Below are positions 6,360 to 10,135 of a DNA stretch of 10,135 nucleotides, piece by piece; the first letter of the stretch is position 1; the number at the start of each line of letters is the position of its first letter. A program made the position numbers and the translations under genes. This DNA comes from Saccoglossus kowalevskii (lineage: Eukaryota; Hemichordata; Enteropneusta; Harrimaniidae). The notes beneath the pieces are model-generated. The model was not told where the DNA came from. It saw only the letters and a list, made by a program, of their open reading frames with translations, and did no database searches. The DNA is taken from positions 11,353 to 21,487 of the forward strand of contig NW_003148772.1 of NCBI RefSeq assembly GCF_000003605.2. The letters are read 5' to 3'.

Positions 6360-6759
6360 TGGACAAATGTTACAAACTGTGTGCGAAACAAGTCAGGCCA
6401 TAACAAATTTTTATTAACAAAAATGGAAATAATTTATACAGCTGTTGCCAAAATTTGTTTTCTTCAATTGTTCTTTTGAAACAAACGAAAGTAGAGAATT
6501 CTGTCTACACAGCCTACAATATGAAACGCTCCATTTTGTATGTCATGTCGTGTAACTGTCACCAATGACCCCTGAGCTATGATGTTAATCTCTGACCGTA
6601 CGTAATCACAATTTAATCAGCAAATATGTGTCAGTGAAAACATATGGTTATTTACTACATTCAATAAACGATGCGATTGATTGCTGTTTCTCCATGTTTA
6701 GTTTGTCCAGTTCGATTGCAGCAATTCTGTGTATTGGGGCTGGACACGTTTTTTCACGC
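6360..6759. other. Unannotated intronic stretch
   Basis: I see no exon, RNA gene or repeat here. The ORF at 6628-6825 runs into the MITE end at 6764 and looks accidental. Confidence 0.4.
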
Positions 6760-6763
6760 TTAA

Positions 6764-6800
6764 AGCGGGAGGGACGCATGCAGGTCGGCGATGTTAGGTA
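6764..6800 (-). mobile_element. Solo or truncated family-A MITE end
   Basis: TTAA at 6760-6763 is followed by AGCGGGAGGGACGCATGCAG, which resembles the start of the family-A terminus (AGCGGGGGAG...) and its GACGCATGC motif. Similarity fades after about 25 bp. It points the same way as the complete element starting at 6830. It may be an internally deleted copy or a decayed terminus. Confidence 0.4.
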
Positions 6801-6829
6801 TTGTGAAGCCCCTACTGAACAATAATTAA

Positions 6830-6985
6830 AGCGGGGGAGTCGTCATATGCGCATGCGTCGGATAGCCATAGCGTGTCATTGTTAACAAACAAGCATCTGA
6901 CCATGAGCCTTTGCGTTTTAGTGTGTGTTGTTATCGTCGCTTGGGACTCAATTCCCGCGCGTGCACAGGTGACGACCCTTCCGCT
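6830..6985 (-). mobile_element. TTAA-flanked MITE, family A, second complete copy, inverted
   Basis: This 156-bp element begins AGCGGGGGAGTCGTC and ends GACGACCCTTCCGCT, with perfect TTAA on both sides (6826-6829 and 6986-6989). Its reverse complement follows 6086-6243 from end to end, including ATTGAGTCCCAAGCGACGAT, the CGCAAAGGCTCATGG block and CACGCTATGGC. The forkhead-like GTAAACA of the other copies reads GTTAACA here. Similarity is about 85-90 percent by eye. Confidence 0.87.
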
Positions 6986-6989
6986 TTAA

Positions 6990-7236
6990 ATTGCAATGAC
7001 GTGTGTCTCACACATTGCAGTGCGTTACAGTGGCCAACGTATAACACGGCAAATAAAATAAAACTAGGCACCTTCTTGCCATAATATGCAATAAGTGCCG
7101 TGGCTGGATCAGTTTACGACCTGTGGGGTGGCCTAACAATTATTTATGTTGCCCCCATGGGCCCCGCATCAAATCAATGGGGGGAATATACATATAGACA
7201 TACACTTATCGTAAGTATGCTCAACAGAAGTAATAC
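6990..7236. other. Unannotated stretch between two MITEs
   Basis: The only structure noticed is an imperfect inverted repeat, TTGCCCCCATGG with TCAATGGGGGGAA, around 7149-7186. No gene signal is seen. Confidence 0.35.
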
Positions 7237-7240
7237 TTAA

Positions 7241-7541
7241 AGCGCGGTAGTCGTCGCGCTGCGCATGTGCGAGATATATGGGTATCCTATAAACAAAGAT
7301 GGCGACTTTGACTGTTTCGCGCAGATCAACGAGTACGAACTGACACGTTTCCAAGTTTTAATTAGGTAATTTTCATGTGATTGGAAGGTATCGAAGGTGT
7401 CACCGGCGGTAATCAGTGCAAGTCGCGCTCAGGTCAAACCTCATACTTGTGATTTCCATTTGAAGAGCGCATTGGATTGTGGGAAATTCAATGTTTATCA
7501 ACACAAATGGCGAACATGCGCAGCTCGACGACTACCGCGCT
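7241..7541 (+). mobile_element. TTAA-flanked MITE, family B, complete 301-bp copy
   Basis: The first 31 bp (AGCGCGGTAGTCGTCGCGCT then GCGCATGTGCG) and the reverse complement of the last 31 bp differ at only two positions. Perfect TTAA flanks both sides (7237-7240 and 7542-7545). The near-identical ends suggest a fairly recent insertion. The interior includes AAACAAAGATGGCGAC near the left end and ATTGGATTGTGGGAAA near the right end, both also found in the diverged copy at 8857-9119. There is no ORF for a transposase. The terminal pattern AGCG(C/G)GG(T/G)AGTCGTC is shared with family A, implying that one transposase source may mobilise both. Confidence 0.9.
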
Positions 7542-7545
7542 TTAA

Positions 7546-8436
7546 TACTTTTACTCTGGTTCAATGAAAGTCGAGTGCACTAGATGTAGATGATAATATA
7601 TGTGAATGTCCCCGCAGTTACACAACGTGAGGTGTACGCACACTTGAATTTCACCGACGTCAGCAAAATTACGCATTGTGAAACTATGACAGAAGGTTTG
7701 TATGTATGGTATGGACGTTATTTTTACAAGTAACGCAATGATTCAACGGCGGCCCCAATTTAATGAGCGCGATGTGAGTGAAAATGCTATCTGAATTCAA
7801 AAGTGAACATAACTTCCATAAGGAAGCCATGTTGTTTTGTTTTTGCACATGTCTCCAGGCCTTACGAAAAGTCGTGACCAATAATTTAAAAAAAAAAAAT
7901 CTGATTATTTTATTAAAGTTAATTTCTCTTTATCTGTCGCCAAATAGCTATGTACTTTATTGCAGCTTTGTGTTTTTCTTTTGAGTTTTATAATGCTTTA
8001 TACAGTGGAAAATAAACAAAATTATAAACAAAAAATCGACCGTTTCATCCATAATGTAGGGCATATGTGTGCGCGAAGTGCTGTGATCATTTTTAATTCA
8101 TCCATACTAGTATGACCATTTCACGATTACAAAATTGTTAAGGGGGAGCATGCCCCCGGACCCCTAGTAAGGTCGCGCCTGGTGAGCAGATCTCGCGCCT
8201 CCCCGTGCAAAATTGAGTGTCGCCGCCTCTGTGTAATATCGCTTTTCCTGCCTGTCGTCCTGTGGCAATTATCTGAAATAGTGTCAGATACAATTCGCTC
8301 GCTTTGGTGAGTGCAAATCCAAAAAGTCAGATGATTTGGTTGGCGCAATTGGTTATCAATTACTTTTCGCATACAAGTTTAACTCAGTCGATAGCACCGA
8401 AATACATTATCCGACTGAACTGTATATTATTTAGTC

Positions 8437-8440
<4 letters not shown>
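7546..8440. other. Unannotated intronic stretch
   Basis: I see no supported exon or RNA gene. A GGGGGAGCATGCCCCCGGAC motif at 8142-8161, followed by CCCCT, resembles sequence common near the ends of certain invertebrate DNA transposons, but I found no partner end, so no element is called. A poly(A) run lies near 7888-7898. The ORFs at 7778-7984 and 8127-8372 (minus) have no recognisable features. Confidence 0.4.

Positions 8441-8526
<86 letters not shown>
8441..8526 (+). repeat. (ATT)n microsatellite, about 28 units
   Basis: An uninterrupted ATT tract of 86 bp. Its flanks do not match those of the (AAT)n tracts in the repeats at 1630 and 2808 on either strand beyond a short ATTATTCG, so it is a separate microsatellite. 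Confidence 0.97.
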
Positions 8527-8856
8527 CTATTATTCGTCGACCGAGAACTTTGGTTGTATCTAGGGTAAAGGGTGGCGTTTTTTGCGCGTAACGTGTTCGA
8601 ATTGAATGTAAATAAACAATGTGTATTACACGCGGTGTGTAAGTCGCTATGAGTCCCATATCGAACAGGACGCGTCGGCGACCACATAATATGATAAACC
8701 GAATATCGTTTTTAGGCGATTAGTGTTAGTTCACTCGGAAGAATAAGTATGTGAATTAATGGTAAGCTATTGGTAATCAATAATCTTCACAGTGAAAGAT
8801 TTCCACATAAAAACACTGACAGATATTTAGCATCCAAAGAGAGACACTTACGTATT
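8527..8856. other. Unannotated intronic stretch
   Basis: No exon, RNA gene or repeat is recognised between the microsatellite and the diverged MITE. Confidence 0.4.
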
Positions 8857-9119
8857 TCCTGAAATGGTCGTCGCGCCACGCATGCATGCGCGAGACAAGA
8901 GTCTTGTAGGAACAATGATGGCAACTACGACTGTTGCGCAAACCAGGGTAATTTTTCGGTGATTGGATAGTATTGAAGGAGTCGCTGACGATAATTAATG
9001 CAAGTGGCGCCTATGTCAAAATTTGTATACTCGATTTAGTTAGAAACGCGGATTGGATTGTGGGAAAATCAATGTGTATAAACGCAAATATCGCACGCGG
9101 ACGCGGCGATCGCCACCCT
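8857..9119 (+). mobile_element. TTAA MITE, family B, diverged copy
   Basis: This segment follows 7241-7541 in order and orientation: GGTCGTCGCG, CATGCGCGAGA, GATGGCAACTACGACTGTT, GTAATTTTTCGGTGATTGGA, AGTATTGAAGGAGTCGC, AATGCAAGTGGCGC, GGATTGGATTGTGGGAAAAT and AACGCAAAT. Both termini have decayed: the left end has lost AGCGCGG and the right ends CGCCACCCTTTA instead of ACCGCGCTTTAA. It is about 40 bp shorter than the intact copy. Clearly an older insertion of the same family. Confidence 0.8.
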
Positions 9120-9479
9120 TTAGAACCTTGTTTTACCCCACAACGGTTGGTCATTGTTTGCAAGTAACTGTGTTTAAACTGAAAGTCTATAGATAGGTTA
9201 CCCACTCTTCAATCTATAAACCGGAGCAGAAGTCCCGACACAATTACTTTAATGTGCACGTGATTCCGTATTTGTTCATAGGTTTCGCAATCTACACATT
9301 CGCCACGTGTTTATTTAAAAAAAAATACCTCAATTCACTCTATTGTTTAAGAATAGGATACTTCACATGATTAAACATGTACTCAGTAAAATACTGTGGT
9401 ATTGTCATTTGCATTGTTTTTCACTAATATAAAAATAAGATGAATTGTTGGCATAATTTGAATTGTGAAAGTGCATTAT
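9120..9479. other. Unannotated intronic stretch
   Basis: No gene is seen. ACCGGAGCAGAAGTCCCGAC around 9220-9240 recalls motifs near the inverted-repeat element at 1039-1523 and near 1570, but only as a short match. Confidence 0.35.
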
Positions 9480-9736
9480 GGGTCGACCATTTGAAACTAT
9501 TGAGGGGGCGATGGCAGAATTAGAAAACAAATAATTTGCACAGAAAAAAAGTCTGAGACAATCCTACAGGATTCAATGACAGAATAAAAATCTGGACGCC
9601 GAAATTCGGGAAAATATATTCCTTATATTGTGAAAACCAAATGCAGCACATTGATCACGGAAACAAAAAATAGTACAAAACTAGATAAAGAACAAATATT
9701 TTCCTATTTTCCCCCAGCGTTCCTAATGGTCCACCC
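9480..9736. mobile_element. MITE with GGGTCGACCATTT-type termini
   Basis: The left end GGGTCGACCATTTGAAAC and the reverse complement of the right end GGGTGGACCATTAGGAACG match over about 19 bp, and weaker pairing continues through a G-rich run into A-rich sequence. Both ends are flanked by ATTAT (9475-9479 and 9737-9741), a candidate 5-bp target duplication. The flanks also extend as an imperfect inverted repeat (TGCATTAT/ATTATGCA), so the exact boundary is uncertain. It is about 257 bp long with no transposase. Confidence 0.6.
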
Positions 9737-9741
9737 ATTAT

Positions 9742-10135
9742 GCAACTATGTGTAAACAAACTCTGGGAATCGTTTGAACTTCTGAAAGCTGTTCGAAACA
9801 CAAATCGCATATACAAGAAGAAAACATATAGCATAGTCCCCCAACACAAATTTTATCTAAAAGTGTTATTTATACGATTCAATTTCTTTTAATGATATAT
9901 GATCTTGTCTTACACAGTGATGTGCCGGACGCAGGTTATTTTTTTCTGTTCTGACACGCTCCGGCAGTTATTTACATTTTACGACTAGATACCATACGCA
10001 CTGAAATATATACCACTCGCGTCAATTATATTACAAGAAGGTGTATGTATGACATACCACACACGCGTAAAATGTGCACAAAGACATACGACTAATCTCG
10101 GTATTCAGTACGACCTTGACACATAATTTGCGGGA
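9742..10135. other. Unannotated stretch to window end
   Basis: No exon, RNA gene or repeat that I can support. AT-rich with scattered short ORFs only. Confidence 0.4.

Larger units (their letters stand above)
4684..10135 (+). other. Presumed ACE-like intron 1, extends past the window
   Basis: After the donor no open frame shows the next conserved M2 segment (a GDKW-like stretch with W and F) on the + strand, so the intron is at least 5.45 kb. It is rich in short non-autonomous transposons, listed separately. The alternative is that the exon is an orphan copy and the rest is intergenic. The open frame, intact signal peptide and good donor argue against that but do not exclude it. Confidence 0.6.

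Noticed and set aside
8142-8166. hAT-like transposon end around GGGGGAGCATGCCCCCGGAC
   Set aside because: The motif is familiar from invertebrate repeats, but no inverted partner end or target duplication was found within the window.
8441-8600. A third, inverted copy of the (AAT)n dispersed repeat
   Set aside because: Beyond the microsatellite and a short ATTATTCG the flanks do not match the reverse complement of the copies at 1630 or 2808.
1-10135. CRISPR array, phage or bacterial operon content
   Set aside because: There are no regularly spaced direct repeats, no dense long ORFs and no Shine-Dalgarno-linked genes. The splice signals, SINE and MITEs indicate an animal genome.

Overview
This is eukaryotic, animal-type DNA. 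It is AT-rich and gene-poor, with no operons or prokaryotic signals, many small inverted-repeat transposons, a tRNA-derived SINE, long (AAT)n microsatellites and one clearly recognisable coding exon. That exon (4483-4683, + strand) encodes a signal peptide and the first residues of an angiotensin-converting-enzyme (peptidase M2, ACE/ACE2-like) protein, and it ends at a plausible splice donor. The protein is well diverged from the vertebrate sequences I know. The repeats (TTAA-flanked and TA-flanked MITEs, elements with GCGAAAATT-type termini) resemble those of marine invertebrates such as molluscs, other lophotrochozoans or lancelets. The phylum cannot be fixed from the window alone.

Layout. 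1-99 is the right end of a TTAA-flanked MITE (family A). 100-1038 has no supported gene. 1039-1523 is an inverted-repeat element enclosing a 78-codon ORF with a poly(A) signal. 1630-1832 and 2808-3065 are two direct copies of a dispersed repeat carrying (AAT)12 and (AAT)30. Between them lie a partial TA-type MITE (about 1910-2042), an antisense remnant of a LINE reverse transcriptase C-terminus (2170-2505), and an unidentified cysteine-rich ORF (2504-2701) that looks like a terminal exon. 3280-3465 is a hydrophobic, signal-peptide-like ORF. 3479-3607 and 3954-4090 are foldback, MITE-like elements. 4483-4683 is the ACE exon.

Everything from 4684 to the end is best read as the first part of ACE intron 1, at least 5.45 kb, because no later ACE exon is visible. 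It has been heavily colonised by a TA-flanked MITE (5144-5318), an antisense SINE (about 5762-5970), two complete family-A TTAA MITEs (6086-6243, 6830-6985) plus a lone end (6764), a 301-bp TTAA MITE with nearly perfect termini (7241-7541), a diverged relative of it (about 8857-9119), an (ATT)n tract (8441-8526), and an element with GGGTCGACC termini and possible ATTAT target duplications (9480-9736).

The window does not show a set of cooperating genes. Its content is one exon of a secreted or ectodomain peptidase and a dense mobile-element landscape. The least explained pieces are the cysteine-rich ORF beside the antisense LINE fragment and the ORF enclosed by long inverted repeats.
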